Source: Nonomuraea jiangxiensis
Lineage (GTDB): Bacteria; Actinomycetota; Actinomycetes; Streptosporangiales; Streptosporangiaceae
Length of the DNA stretch: 64,000 bases
Assembly (NCBI RefSeq): GCF_900099965.1
Contig: NZ_FNDJ01000009.1
Coordinates: forward strand, 1 to 64,000
Direction: 5' to 3'
Below, piece after piece: positions 49,952 to 58,559 of this stretch; position 1 is the first letter of the stretch, and every line of letters begins with the position of its first letter. The notes beneath the pieces were generated by a model, which was not told the DNA's origin, made no database searches, and worked only from the letters and a program-made list of their open reading frames with translations. The translations under genes were made by a program, and so were the position numbers.

Positions 49952-51145
49952 GTGTCGAGCACTGTCGCTGAGAAGCCCTCCTTCCTGCAGGCCAAGTTCG
50001 GTGGCCTGCCCCGTCCCTTCTGGGCCCTGTGGGGCGGCACCTTCGTGAACCGCCTGGGCACCATGGTCATGCCCTTCACCGGCGTGTACCTGACCCAGGC
50101 CCGCGGCCTGTCCCTGACCGCGGCCGGGCTGGCGATGGGCGTGTTCGGGGCGGGTTCGCTGCTGTCGCAGCTGCTGGCCGGGATGCTCGCCGACCGGATC
50201 GGCCGCCGGGCCACGCTCTCGGGCGGCATGCTGGCCACGTCCGCGATCATGCTGGCCCTCGGCTACAGCTCCTCGCTGCCCGCGATCCTGATCTCGATGT
50301 TCGCCCTCGGCCTGGTCATGGACATCTACCGGCCGGCCTCGAACGCCCTGGTGGCCGACCTGGTCTCGCCCGAGGAGCGGCCCCGCGCGTACGGGCTGCT
50401 GTTCTGGGGGATCAACCTCGGCTACTCCGTGGGCGTGACCGCCGGCGGCTGGCTGGCGGGGCACGGGTTCATCTGGCTGTTCTGGGTGGACGCGCTGTCC
50501 AGCCTGGTGTTCGCGGCGCTGGTCTGGCGGGCGGTTCCCGAGACCAGGCCGGCGGCCAGGGAGTCGACCGGCGGCTTCGGCGTGGTGCTGCGCGACCGGG
50601 TGATGATCGGGTTCACGCTGGTGGCGCTGGGCAACGCGCTGGTCTACTCGCAGACGATGACCATGCTGCCGGTGGCGGCGGCCGAGGTCGTGAAGCTGAC
50701 GCCGGGACAGTTCGGGCTGGCCATGGCGCTGAACGGGGTGCTCATCGTCATCGTCCAGCCGCTGGTGTCCGACTGGCTGGGACGCCGGGACCACGCGCGC
50801 GCGTTCGCGGTGGGGCTGGTCGTGATGGGGCTGGGCTTCGCGATGACCGCGTTCGTCACCGACGTGGCGGGGCTGGCCGTCACGATCACCGTGTGGACGG
50901 TCGGCGAGATCATCACGGCCGGCATCCCCGGCGCGATCGTGGCCGCGCTGGCGCCCGCGGACCTGCGCGGCCGGTACTCCGGGCTGTTCGGGCTCTCCTG
51001 GTCGCTGGCGGCGGTGCTGGCGCCGCTGCTCGGCGGGCCGCTGCTGGAGCTCGGGCCGCGGGTGCTGTGGTTCACGGTGGGCGGGGTGGGCCTGCTGTCG
51101 GCGGCGGGCATCCTGCTGCTCGGACCGGCGATCCGGCGCCGCTGA
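49952..51145 (+). CDS. MFS transporter
   Basis: A 397-residue transporter with about 12 helices. WALWGGTFVNRLGTMVMPFTGVYLTQ opens the first helix, GMLADRIGRRATLSGGM is the cytoplasmic motif A, and RPASNALVADLVSPEERPRAYGLLFW is typical of drug/metabolite exporters of the Mdt/Bcr-like group. It probably exports a compound sensed by the divergent ArsR-type regulator. GTG at 49952 is the start; no clear ribosome site precedes it. nadE follows 73 nt downstream on the same strand but is probably separate. Confidence 0.9.
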   Translation: MSSTVAEKPSFLQAKFGGLPRPFWALWGGTFVNRLGTMVMPFTGVYLTQARGLSLTAAGLAMGVFGAGSLLSQLLAGMLADRIGRRATLSGGMLATSAIMLALGYSSSLPAILISMFALGLVMDIYRPASNALVADLVSPEERPRAYGLLFWGINLGYSVGVTAGGWLAGHGFIWLFWVDALSSLVFAALVWRAVPETRPAARESTGGFGVVLRDRVMIGFTLVALGNALVYSQTMTMLPVAAAEVVKLTPGQFGLAMALNGVLIVIVQPLVSDWLGRRDHARAFAVGLVVMGLGFAMTAFVTDVAGLAVTITVWTVGEIITAGIPGAIVAALAPADLRGRYSGLFGLSWSLAAVLAPLLGGPLLELGPRVLWFTVGGVGLLSAAGILLLGPAIRRR

Positions 51146-51218
51146 ACGCGTCCGGCCGGTGCCGCCCGACTTTTCGTCGCTTTGACGATAAAAATCACGC
51201 CGTACTAGGCTGGGCAGC

Positions 51219-52997
51219 GTGGCCCAACTGCGTATAGCCCTCGCACAGACCAACCCGACTGTCGGAGACCTGGCCGCCAACGCGGACCTGCTGGTCGCGT
51301 GGACCCGCGACGCCGCCGAACGCGAGGCCCATCTCGTCGTCTTCACCGAGATGTTCCTGACCGGCTATCCGGTCGAGGACCTCGTGCTGCGCACATCCTT
51401 CGTCGACGCCAGCATCCGCACTCTGGAGGAGGTGGCGCGCAGGCTGGACCGGGAGGGCCTGGGCGACCTGCCGGTGGTGGTCGGCTACGTCGACCGTGCC
51501 GGCCTGGCCCCCCGGGTGGGGCAGCCGAGGGGCGCCCCACTGGACGCGGCGGCGCTGCTGCACAAGGGCGAGGTGGTGACCCGCACGAGCAAGCACCACC
51601 TGCCGAACTACGGGGTGTTCGATGAATACCGCTATTTCGTCCGCGGGGACCGGCTGCCGATCTTCCGGCTGCACGGGGTGGACGTGGCGATCGCGGTGTG
51701 CGAGGACCTGTGGCAGGAGGGCGGCCCCGTGGCCGTCGTCGGGCAGGCGGGGGCCGGGCTGCTGGTCGTGCCGAACGCCTCGCCGTACGAGAAGGAGAAG
51801 GACGACGTCCGCCTGGAGCTGTGCGCGCGCAGGGCTCGCGAGGCGGGCTGCGCGCTCGTCTACGTCAACCAGGTCGGCGGCCAGGACGAGCTGGTCTTCG
51901 ACGGCGACTCGATCGTGGTGGACGGCTCGGGCGAGCTGGTGGCGCGGGCCGGCCAGTTCAAGGAGGAGCTGCTGGTCGTGGACCTTGACCTGCCGGTCTC
52001 CGACGCGCCGGCGGGCACGTTCCCGTACGACGCGGGCGACGGGTCCACGATCACGGTCGACCGCCTGGTCCTGTCCGCCGACCCGGTCGAGCCCCGTCCC
52101 CCGGTGCCCGCGCGGATCGCGGAGCGGCTGGATCCGGCCGCGGAGGTCTACTCGGCCCTGGTGCTCGCGGTCCGCGACTACGTCACCAAGAACGGCTTCG
52201 AGTCGGTCATCCTGGGCCTGTCGGGCGGGATCGACTCGGCCCTGACGGCCACGATCGCCTCCGACGCCATCGGCCCCTCCCGCGTCCACGTGGCGCTCAT
52301 GCCGTCGCGCTACTCCTCGGACCACTCGCTGACCGACGCCGAGGAGCTGGTACGCCGGCAGGGGATCAACGCGCGGGTGGTGCCGATCGCGGAGATCGTC
52401 AACGCCTACGAGAAGGAGATCGACCTGTCGGGCCTGGCCGCCGAGAACTTGCAGGCCAGGGTGCGCGGCATGATCCTCATGGGGCTGTCCAACGAGCACG
52501 GCCACCTGGTGCTGACCACCGGGAACAAGAGCGAGCTGGCCACCGGCTACTCCACCCTCTACGGCGACTCGGCCGGCGGGTTCGCCCCGATCAAGGACGT
52601 GCCCAAGACGATGGTGTGGGAACTGTCCCGGTGGCGCAACGCCCACACCGACCCCTCGTTCCTGCTGGACGCCGAGGCCCCGATCCCGGAGAACTCCATC
52701 GCCAAGGAGCCCAGCGCGGAGCTGCGGCCGGATCAGCGGGACACCGACTCCCTGCCCCCGTACGAGGTGCTGGACCGGCTGCTGGACGACTACGTGGAGA
52801 AGGACATGGGCTCCCAGGAGCTCATCGCGGCGGGCCACGACCCGGCGCTGGTGACGCGGGTGATCCGCCTGGTGGACCTGGCGGAGTACAAGCGCCGCCA
52901 GTACCCGCCGGGCCCGAAGATCACCCCGAAGAACTTCGGCAGGGACCGCCGCCTGCCCATCACCAACCGCTGGCGCGAGACGACCGGACCGGCGTGA
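51219..52997 (+). CDS. nadE: Glutamine-dependent NAD+ synthetase
   Basis: A 592-residue two-domain enzyme converting deamido-NAD to NAD. The N-terminal nitrilase-type amidase (1-280) has E in FTEMFLTGYPVEDL, K in TSKHHLPNYGVFDEYRYF and C in VAVCEDLWQEGG. The C-terminal synthetase (320-592) has the P-loop LGLSGGIDSAL, TGNKSELATGYSTLYGDSAGGFAPIKD and KFxxKNF-like PGPKITPKNFGRDRRLPI. Length is normal for the actinobacterial form. GTG at 51219 is the start. Its stop overlaps a GNAT gene by 4 nt, implying co-translation. Confidence 0.96.
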   Translation: MAQLRIALAQTNPTVGDLAANADLLVAWTRDAAEREAHLVVFTEMFLTGYPVEDLVLRTSFVDASIRTLEEVARRLDREGLGDLPVVVGYVDRAGLAPRVGQPRGAPLDAAALLHKGEVVTRTSKHHLPNYGVFDEYRYFVRGDRLPIFRLHGVDVAIAVCEDLWQEGGPVAVVGQAGAGLLVVPNASPYEKEKDDVRLELCARRAREAGCALVYVNQVGGQDELVFDGDSIVVDGSGELVARAGQFKEELLVVDLDLPVSDAPAGTFPYDAGDGSTITVDRLVLSADPVEPRPPVPARIAERLDPAAEVYSALVLAVRDYVTKNGFESVILGLSGGIDSALTATIASDAIGPSRVHVALMPSRYSSDHSLTDAEELVRRQGINARVVPIAEIVNAYEKEIDLSGLAAENLQARVRGMILMGLSNEHGHLVLTTGNKSELATGYSTLYGDSAGGFAPIKDVPKTMVWELSRWRNAHTDPSFLLDAEAPIPENSIAKEPSAELRPDQRDTDSLPPYEVLDRLLDDYVEKDMGSQELIAAGHDPALVTRVIRLVDLAEYKRRQYPPGPKITPKNFGRDRRLPITNRWRETTGPA

Positions 52998-53689
52998 GCG
53001 TCCGGGACGTCGACCTGCTCCGCATCGAGACAGGGGTCATCTGGCGGCTGGACGACCGCGGTCGTCTCCCCGGTCCGGAGGAGTTGGTGGTCGGCGTGGC
53101 GGCCGACGGCCTGACGGCGGCGGTGGGCGCGAGCGTGCCCGGCCCGCTCGCCGCCCGCCTCCTCGACCTCGTCGCCGGGGCCGCCCCGTCGCCGCCCGGC
53201 ACGCCCCCGGCCGTCCTGGCCCGGTGCCGCGAGCTGCTGGAGGCGGACCTGACCGTGTCCGGCGGGCCGAGCTATCTGGTGCGCCCGCCGGTCCGGTTCG
53301 ACGCGCCGGTCGAGGTGCTCCGGTCGGACGACCCGGCGCACGCGCGCCGGGTGCGGCCGCTGCGGCCCGTCGGGTGGGAGCCGGAGGAGTGGGAGGTCCT
53401 CGCCGACGGCGGCCCGGGCGCGCCGTGGGCGATGGTGGTGAAGGACGACCAGGTGGTCGCCGTCTGTCACAGCGCACGGCTGACCTCCGCCGGCGCGGAG
53501 GCCGGCACCTGGACCGCTCCCGCGTTCCGCGGCCGGGGGTACGCGGCGGCCACCACCGCCGCCTGGGCCGGCCTGCTGCCCGGCATCCCGCTGTTCTACA
53601 GCACGAGCGCGGACAACCGCTCCTCCCAGCGGGTGGCCGCCCGGCTCGGACTGCGCCCCCTCGGCTGGCTCTGGCACCTCACCCGGTGA
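52994..53689 (+). CDS. GNAT-like acetyltransferase
   Basis: A 231-residue soluble protein. The C-terminal half carries GNAT-type features: AVCHSARLTSAGAEAGTWTAPAFRGRGYAAATTAAW (the R-G-x-G-Y acetyl-CoA loop) and YSTSADNRSSQRVAARLGLRPLGWLWHL. The N-terminal 100 residues are less conserved and may bind the substrate. GTG start overlaps nadE (GTGA), which suggests a house-keeping partnership, but the acceptor is unknown. Confidence 0.85.
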   Translation: MSVRDVDLLRIETGVIWRLDDRGRLPGPEELVVGVAADGLTAAVGASVPGPLAARLLDLVAGAAPSPPGTPPAVLARCRELLEADLTVSGGPSYLVRPPVRFDAPVEVLRSDDPAHARRVRPLRPVGWEPEEWEVLADGGPGAPWAMVVKDDQVVAVCHSARLTSAGAEAGTWTAPAFRGRGYAAATTAAWAGLLPGIPLFYSTSADNRSSQRVAARLGLRPLGWLWHLTR

Positions 53690-53810
53690 TCGGGGTGCCA
53701 ACTTTAATGTGCGTTGATCAAACGCGGGCCGATCTTTTCCGGCACTGTTTCGAGCCATGTGGAGTCATCACGAGCCTGCCGCGGATGGCATGCGCGTACA
53801 AAAGCCGACA

Positions 53811-54182
53811 ATGACGATGGATCATCTGATGGAGCCCGCGTTCCGGCAGCGCAGGCTCCACCTGATCGCCCTTGGCCTGCTGATATTCCTGGGAGGACTG
53901 GTCGCGACCGCCGCCATCAAATTCCATACCGATAAAAGGGTCGAAGTGATCGGCATAACGCAGCGAATCGACGCCGGGCACTCGATTCCGGTCACTGTGA
54001 TGCGCAAGGCGGAAATCCTCTCGCCGGAGAGCGCTTTCGTGCCGTGGTCCGAACGCGGGAATCTCGGCGGGCAGGTCGCCACCGTCACCCTGCTGCCTGG
54101 CACGCTGCTCACCCGGGCCATGACGGTGTCGGCCGTCGTGGAGCACCTCCCCGGCGGGGCGCTGCTCGGCCTGGATCTCTAG
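53811..54182 (+). CDS. Small membrane-anchored SAF-domain protein
   Basis: A roughly 123-residue protein from ATG at 53811 (MTMDHLMEPAFRQRRLHLIALG); the frame is open further upstream. Residues about 16-36 form one membrane helix. The rest (EVIGITQRIDAGHSIPVTVMRKAEILSPESAFVPWSERGNLGGQVATVTLLPGTLLTRAMTV) reads as an SAF domain, as in CpaB/FlgA-type pilus and flagellar chaperones. No other pilus genes lie nearby. Codon use is more AT-rich at third positions than in neighbours, so it may be a recent arrival. Function unknown. Confidence 0.72.
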   Translation: MTMDHLMEPAFRQRRLHLIALGLLIFLGGLVATAAIKFHTDKRVEVIGITQRIDAGHSIPVTVMRKAEILSPESAFVPWSERGNLGGQVATVTLLPGTLLTRAMTVSAVVEHLPGGALLGLDL

Positions 54183-54194
54183 CCGCCGTCCCGG

Positions 54195-54869
54195 CTACGC
54201 CCCGGGTGGCAGGCGGGCGGCGATGCCGTCGAGGATGAGGTCGAGGCCGAGAAGGAACTGGCCGTCGAAGTCGTTGATGTCCACCTGGGCGTGCCGGGCG
54301 AGGTCGGCGACGTGCTCCTCCAGGTAGGCGCCGACCCTCTCGCGTGCCTCGGCGTCGGCGCCGGGGGTGCGGACCGTGGCCCACCAGGTGTTCTCGGCGG
54401 CGACGAACCCGTTCACGTAGGAGGACAACGTGCCGACGGCGGCGACAAGGGTGGGGCCGCTCAGCCCGGCGTCTGCTAGGGCGGCGTAGAAGGGCCGGGA
54501 GCGGGCCAGCGCGTTCGGGCCGATGAGGGGGCGGGTGGAGGTCAGGGTGGGCACCCAGGGATGGCGGCGCATGACCTGCCTGCTCCGGGCGAGCTGACCG
54601 GCCAGCCGTTCGCGCCACGAGCCCTCCTCCACCGGCTCGATCTCGCCGATGACCGCGTCCAGGGCCAGGTCGAGCACGTCCTCCTTGCTCGTGACGTACT
54701 CGTAGAGCGACATCGTGCCCGCTCGCAGGCGCGCGGCCAGGGCCCGCATGGAGAACCCGGCCACGCCCTCGGCATCGAGCAGGGCGACGGCGGCCTCGAC
54801 GATGCGCTCACGCGACAGCCGCGGCCTGCGCGGGCGCTCGTCGCCGCGGAACCAGATGGACTCCGGCAT
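54195..54869 (-). CDS. TetR/AcrR family regulator (TetR-C type)
   Basis: A 224-residue regulator from ATG at 54867-54869 (MPESIWFRGDERPRRPRLSRERIVEAAVALLD). The helix-turn-helix lies at about 20-66 (FSMRALAARLRAGTMSLYEYVTSKEDV) and the C-terminal domain matches the tetracycline-repressor-type effector domain. The frame upstream is open but lacks codon bias. The dyad GTACGG-AAAA-CCGTAC lies 17 nt before the start, so autoregulation is likely. No exporter is directly divergent; the ABC exporter lies beyond the next TetR gene. Confidence 0.9.
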   Translation of the reverse strand: MPESIWFRGDERPRRPRLSRERIVEAAVALLDAEGVAGFSMRALAARLRAGTMSLYEYVTSKEDVLDLALDAVIGEIEPVEEGSWRERLAGQLARSRQVMRRHPWVPTLTSTRPLIGPNALARSRPFYAALADAGLSGPTLVAAVGTLSSYVNGFVAAENTWWATVRTPGADAEARERVGAYLEEHVADLARHAQVDINDFDGQFLLGLDLILDGIAARLPPGA

Positions 54870-54886
54870 CTCGACTCCCGTGCACT

Positions 54887-54902
54887 GTACGGAAAACCGT
54901 AC
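54887..54902 (-). promoter_or_regulatory. TetR operator dyad
   Basis: GTACGG (54887-54892) and CCGTAC (54897-54902) are perfect inverted repeats around AAAA, 17 nt upstream of the TetR start. Confidence 0.7.
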
Positions 54903-54950
54903 GACCACCCTAGCCCGGCGGGACCGAGGAGGGCGGCGGGCCGGCTCTGG

Positions 54951-55040
54951 GCCGGCGTGCGGTCCCTCAGCGCCGGCGCGACCCTCCGACGCCCGCCGGC
55001 GTGCGGTCACCCCCTGTCGGCGCGGCCCTCCGAGGCCCGC
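54951..55040. repeat. 44-bp direct repeat overlapping a tetR 3' end
   Basis: GCCGGCGTGCGGTC and the following 30 bases (54951-54994) recur from 54995 to about 55038 at roughly 80% identity. The second copy holds the last codons and stop of the TetR gene at 55007-55774; the first is its non-coding duplicate. Confidence 0.7.
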
Positions 55041-55774
55041 CGCGCGATCAGTGCTTCGATGCCGTCGAGCAGCAGGTTGAGCCCGAACAGGAAGTCCTCG
55101 TCGTCCACCCATCCGACGGCGCCCCGCAGGACGCCCGCGCGCATCGCCGCCGACAGCGCCGGATACGTCTCGGGGTCGAGCACCTCCGCGAGCACGTCAC
55201 CGTAGTCGGAGGCCCCCTTGACCCCGGCCTCCTCCAGCCGCGGGTCGCCGCCGCCCACCCCGTGCACGACCGCCGCGTCGGTCAGCGCGTAGCCCGTCAG
55301 GGTGGTCGCCACGTTGATCTTCTCTCCGTCGTCCAGCCCGGTGCCGCCGAGCGCGGTCATCAACCGGTCGAGCCAGAGCAGCCGCCGCGGGCCGAGCGGC
55401 GGGGACAGCCGGGCGGCGGACAGCAGCCAGGGGCGTTCGAGCAAAATGTCGCGGTTGCCGCGGGTCCACAGGGCCAGGTAGTCGCGCCAGGGCAGATCCC
55501 CCGGTTCGGGCGGCAAGGGCACGGCGCTGTCGGCCATGACGGTCAGCAACTCCTCCTTGCTGCCCACGTACCGGTACAGAGCCGTCGTCGCCACTCTCAC
55601 CCGCGCGGCCACGCTGGCCATCGAGACCCCGGCCAGACCTTCGGCGTCGGCGATGTCGATGGCGGCGGCGGCGATCCGCGCGAGGTCCAGTCGCGGCCGC
55701 GGTCCCCTGCGCGAGACGGGCTCGCGCCCCCACATCCGCTCCACCTCGGGTGGCAGCGACCGCTCGTGCGCCAT
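55007..55774 (-). CDS. TetR/AcrR family regulator
   Basis: A 255-residue regulator from ATG at 55772-55774, preceded by GGAGGAG about 5 nt upstream. The winged region GRPRLDLARIAAAAIDIADAEGLAGVSMASVAARVRVATTALYRYVGSKEELL (28-80) is a TetR helix-turn-helix, and the C-terminal part resembles the TetR-C domain family again. It diverges from an ABC exporter operon 48 nt away, so it probably represses it. An imperfect inverted repeat with TGTGyATkAC ends (55804-55838) overlaps the shared promoter region. The exporter substrate is presumably the inducer. Confidence 0.92.
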   Translation of the reverse strand: MAHERSLPPEVERMWGREPVSRRGPRPRLDLARIAAAAIDIADAEGLAGVSMASVAARVRVATTALYRYVGSKEELLTVMADSAVPLPPEPGDLPWRDYLALWTRGNRDILLERPWLLSAARLSPPLGPRRLLWLDRLMTALGGTGLDDGEKINVATTLTGYALTDAAVVHGVGGGDPRLEEAGVKGASDYGDVLAEVLDPETYPALSAAMRAGVLRGAVGWVDDEDFLFGLNLLLDGIEALIARRASEGRADRG

Positions 55775-55785
55775 CGAACTCCTCC

Positions 55786-55816
55786 TTGACCGCCTCCTAG
55801 GATTGTGCATTACCTT
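55786..55816 (+). promoter_or_regulatory. Leaderless promoter of the ABC exporter
   Basis: TTGACC (55786-55791) and TACCTT (55811-55816) are 19 bp apart, and TACCTT ends exactly 6 nt before the ATG at 55823. Confidence 0.65.
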
Positions 55817-55822
55817 AAAACT

Positions 55823-56773
55823 ATGAACGTCATACACAGTAGCTCATTCACAGATGCCATCCACGCCCGCGGGTTAACCAAGTCGTTCGGGAGCACGCGG
55901 GTGCTGGCCGGGGTGGACCTGACGGTGCCGGTGGGCACGCTGCTGGCCCTGCTCGGGCCGAACGGCTCGGGCAAGACCACCACGGTCCGCATCCTGACCA
56001 CGCTGCTCGCGCCGGATGCCGGCACCGCCTCGGTGGGCGGCCACGACGTCACCCGTGAGGGCGTCGCCGTGCGCCGGGCGATCGGGCTGACCGCCCAGCA
56101 GGCCACCGTGGACGACCTGCTCACCGGGCGGGAGAACCTGGAGCTGTTCGCCGGGCTCCACCAGCTGGGCAGGCGGCAGGCCCGGCGCCAGGCGGGCGAA
56201 CTGCTGGAGCGCTTCCACCTCACCGCCGCCGCCGGCCGCCGGGTCGCGACCTACTCCGGCGGGATGCGGCGCCGCCTCGACCTGGCGGCGAGCATGGTGT
56301 CGGCGCCACGCATCCTGTTCCTGGACGAGCCCACCACCGGGCTCGACCCGCGCAGCCGGGCCGAGCTGTGGTCGGTGATCCGCGAGCTGCTCGCCTCCGG
56401 CACGACGATCCTGCTGACCACGCAGTACCTGGAGGAGGCCGACCAGCTCGCCGACCGCATCGCGGTGATCGACGGCGGGCGCGTGGTGGCCGACGACTCC
56501 CCGGCGGCGCTGAAGCGCCAGGTCGGCTCCGAACGCCTGATGCTACGCCTGGCGCACGCGCAGGACGTGGCCCGCGCCGGTGCCGCGCTCGGCGACGCGG
56601 GGGCCCACCTCGACGTGGACGCCCGGCAGGTCGTCCTGGCCGTGCGGGGGCCCGACCACCTGCGCCGCGCGCTGGACCTGCTGCACCGGGCCGGCATCGA
56701 GGTCGAGCACGTCGAGCTGCGCACTCCGACGCTGGACGACGTCTTCTTCGAGCTCACGGCGGCCGCCGCGTGA
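55823..56773 (+). CDS. ABC exporter ATP-binding protein (DrrA type)
   Basis: A 316-residue ATPase. Walker A GPNGSGKTT is at 45-53, the signature YSGGMRRRLDLAASM and Walker B ILFLDEPTTGLDPRSRAELW are intact. The C-terminal 80 residues (AQDVARAGAALGDAGAHLDVD through TLDDVFFELT) are the extension typical of DrrA-like drug exporters. ATG at 55823 is chosen because of its leaderless promoter. The stop overlaps the permease start (GTGA). It is likely regulated by the divergent TetR protein and exports a hydrophobic drug or metabolite. Confidence 0.94.
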   Translation: MNVIHSSSFTDAIHARGLTKSFGSTRVLAGVDLTVPVGTLLALLGPNGSGKTTTVRILTTLLAPDAGTASVGGHDVTREGVAVRRAIGLTAQQATVDDLLTGRENLELFAGLHQLGRRQARRQAGELLERFHLTAAAGRRVATYSGGMRRRLDLAASMVSAPRILFLDEPTTGLDPRSRAELWSVIRELLASGTTILLTTQYLEEADQLADRIAVIDGGRVVADDSPAALKRQVGSERLMLRLAHAQDVARAGAALGDAGAHLDVDARQVVLAVRGPDHLRRALDLLHRAGIEVEHVELRTPTLDDVFFELTAAAA

Positions 56774-57528
56774 CCGCCGCCCTGCGCCTCCTCATCGGCC
56801 GCAGCCTCCGCCACGAGCTGCGCACGCCCGACAGCCTCATCGTGAACACCGCCCTGCCGGTGATCATCATGGTCCTGTTCGTGTACGTCTTCGGCGGCGC
56901 GATCAGCACCGGTTCGAGCGGGCTGGCCTACATCGACTTCGTGGTCCCCGCCGTGCTGCTCATGTCCGGCGGGTACGGCGCCGCGCTGACCGCCGTGAAC
57001 ATCGCCGACGACATGACCGGCGGCATGATCGACCGCTTCCGCACGCTGCCCATCAGCGGCTGGGCCGTCCCCGCCGGGCACGTGGTGGCCTCGGTGATCC
57101 GCAACGTGGGCTCGTCGGCCATCGCGCTGGCCGCCGCGATCCTGCTGGGCTTCCGCCCGTACGCGAGTCTCGTGGACTGGCTGCTGGTGCTGGCCCTGGT
57201 GACGGGTTACGTGCTGGCGATGTCCGCCCTGGCGGTGCTGTGGGGGCTGCTGGTCAACTCGACGCAGGCGGCCGGGGCGTTCAGCTTCATCGTGCTCTTC
57301 CTGCCGTACCTGTCGGACGGGGTCGTACCGGCGGAGACCATGCCGGGCGCGCTGCGCGCCTTCGCCGAGCACCAACCGGCCACACCGATCGTGGACGCCC
57401 TCCGTGCCCTGCTGCTGGACCAGCCGATGGGCTCCTCCGGGGTGGTGGCGGCCGGCTGGCTCGGGGGTGCGGTGCTGATCGCCCTGCCGACCGCGGCCCT
57501 CCTGTTCCGCCGCAAAACCCGCTCGTGA
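56770..57528 (+). CDS. ABC-2 type exporter permease (DrrB type)
   Basis: A 252-residue membrane protein with six hydrophobic segments (about 20-40, 55-78, 100-125, 130-150, 165-185, 225-245). ALPVIIMVLFVYVFGGAIS and GGMIDRFRTLPISGWAVPAGHV are typical of ABC-2/DrrB permeases. The GTG start overlaps the ATPase gene by 4 nt, so the two subunits are made together. Downstream lies the 39-bp repeat tract. Confidence 0.93.
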   Translation: MTAALRLLIGRSLRHELRTPDSLIVNTALPVIIMVLFVYVFGGAISTGSSGLAYIDFVVPAVLLMSGGYGAALTAVNIADDMTGGMIDRFRTLPISGWAVPAGHVVASVIRNVGSSAIALAAAILLGFRPYASLVDWLLVLALVTGYVLAMSALAVLWGLLVNSTQAAGAFSFIVLFLPYLSDGVVPAETMPGALRAFAEHQPATPIVDALRALLLDQPMGSSGVVAAGWLGGAVLIALPTAALLFRRKTRS

Positions 57529-57949
57529 CGCCCGTCCCGGCGGCCGTTCCCGTCATATGCCCCATGGCGGTCGCCTGACCCTCCCAGCGGCGGCCGGGGC
57601 GCGGCGTACGAGCCGGAACCGGGACCGGCGCCGCAGACAACCCACCACCACCGGGAAGCCACACGGGCGGCCGGCACCGCGTCCTCCTCGGGAGCCGTTC
57701 CGGACGGCGGTCCGCGAGCGCTCGCTCCCGAGCGGAGACCCGCGGGCGTTCGCTCCGGAGCCATTCCTGGGCGGCGATCCGCGGGCGTTCACTCCGGAGC
57801 CGTTCCGGACGGCGATGCGCGGGGGTTCGCTCCGAAGCCGTTCCGGGGGTGGCGATCCGCGAGCGTTCGCTCCTGAGCCACTCCGGGGCGGCGATCCGCA
57901 GGCGTTCGCTACGAAGCCGTCCCGGACTGAGACCCGCGAGCGTCGTGAA
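57529..57949. repeat. Gene-free stretch with 39-bp tandem repeats
   Basis: From about 57689 to 57936 a 39-bp unit beginning GCGTTCGCTCCGGAGCC is repeated about six times with drift. The preceding 150 bp hold no gene either. Frames through the repeat give 13-residue periodic Arg/Ser/Gly chains and are not credible genes. Confidence 0.8.
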
Positions 57950-58552
57950 TTACGGGGCCAGTCCGGAGAGCGCCGCATCGACGACCCGTTCGGCCAGGTC
58001 GGCGGCCAGTTCCCCTTCGGGACCCCACTTGGTGTGCCACAGCATGGCACCCGAGAGCAATGCCATACCCATGTCGACGTCCAGGTCGGCGCGGAGCTCG
58101 CCGGAGGCGATGCCGCGCTCGATCACGGCCCGCAACGCCGCTCTCCGGGGCTCGACGGCGCGCTTCATGAAGCGCTCCATCAGCCGCGGATAGCGGTCGG
58201 CCTCGCTCATCGCGATGTTCATCACGCACCGGGACCGGGGCTGACCCGCCTCCGCGCGCATCACGTCGAGCAGGACGATCAGGTCGTCGCGCACGGAGGT
58301 GCCCCTGAGACGTGGCATGGGCGCCTTCAGCGTGGCGAGCGCGTCGACGACCAGGTCCTCCTTGTTGGACCAGCGCCGGTAGATCGTGGTCTTGCCCACG
58401 CCCGCCTTCGACGCGATCGCCTCGATGGACAGCTCCGAGACGCCCATGCCCTCGCCGATCAGGTCGAGGGTCGCCTCGATGATCGCCCGTTCGGCCTTCT
58501 CGCTGCGCGGACGGCCCGCCGGGCGGGCAGTCCCTGTTTCCTGGATCGTCAT
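57950..58552 (-). CDS. TetR/AcrR family regulator
   Basis: A 200-residue regulator starting MTIQETGTARPAGRPRSEKAERAIIEATLDLIGEG. The helix-turn-helix (20-67) contains SIEAIASKAGVGKTTIYRRWSNKEDLV. The C-terminal domain resembles the TetR-C-11 type. It begins 7 nt after the stop of the DHA2 exporter on the same strand, so it forms an exporter-repressor operon. It probably binds the three CGATACG/CGTATCG sites upstream of the exporter (60128-60178). Confidence 0.93.
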   Translation of the reverse strand: MTIQETGTARPAGRPRSEKAERAIIEATLDLIGEGMGVSELSIEAIASKAGVGKTTIYRRWSNKEDLVVDALATLKAPMPRLRGTSVRDDLIVLLDVMRAEAGQPRSRCVMNIAMSEADRYPRLMERFMKRAVEPRRAALRAVIERGIASGELRADLDVDMGMALLSGAMLWHTKWGPEGELAADLAERVVDAALSGLAP

Positions 58553-58559
58553 CGCGGCC

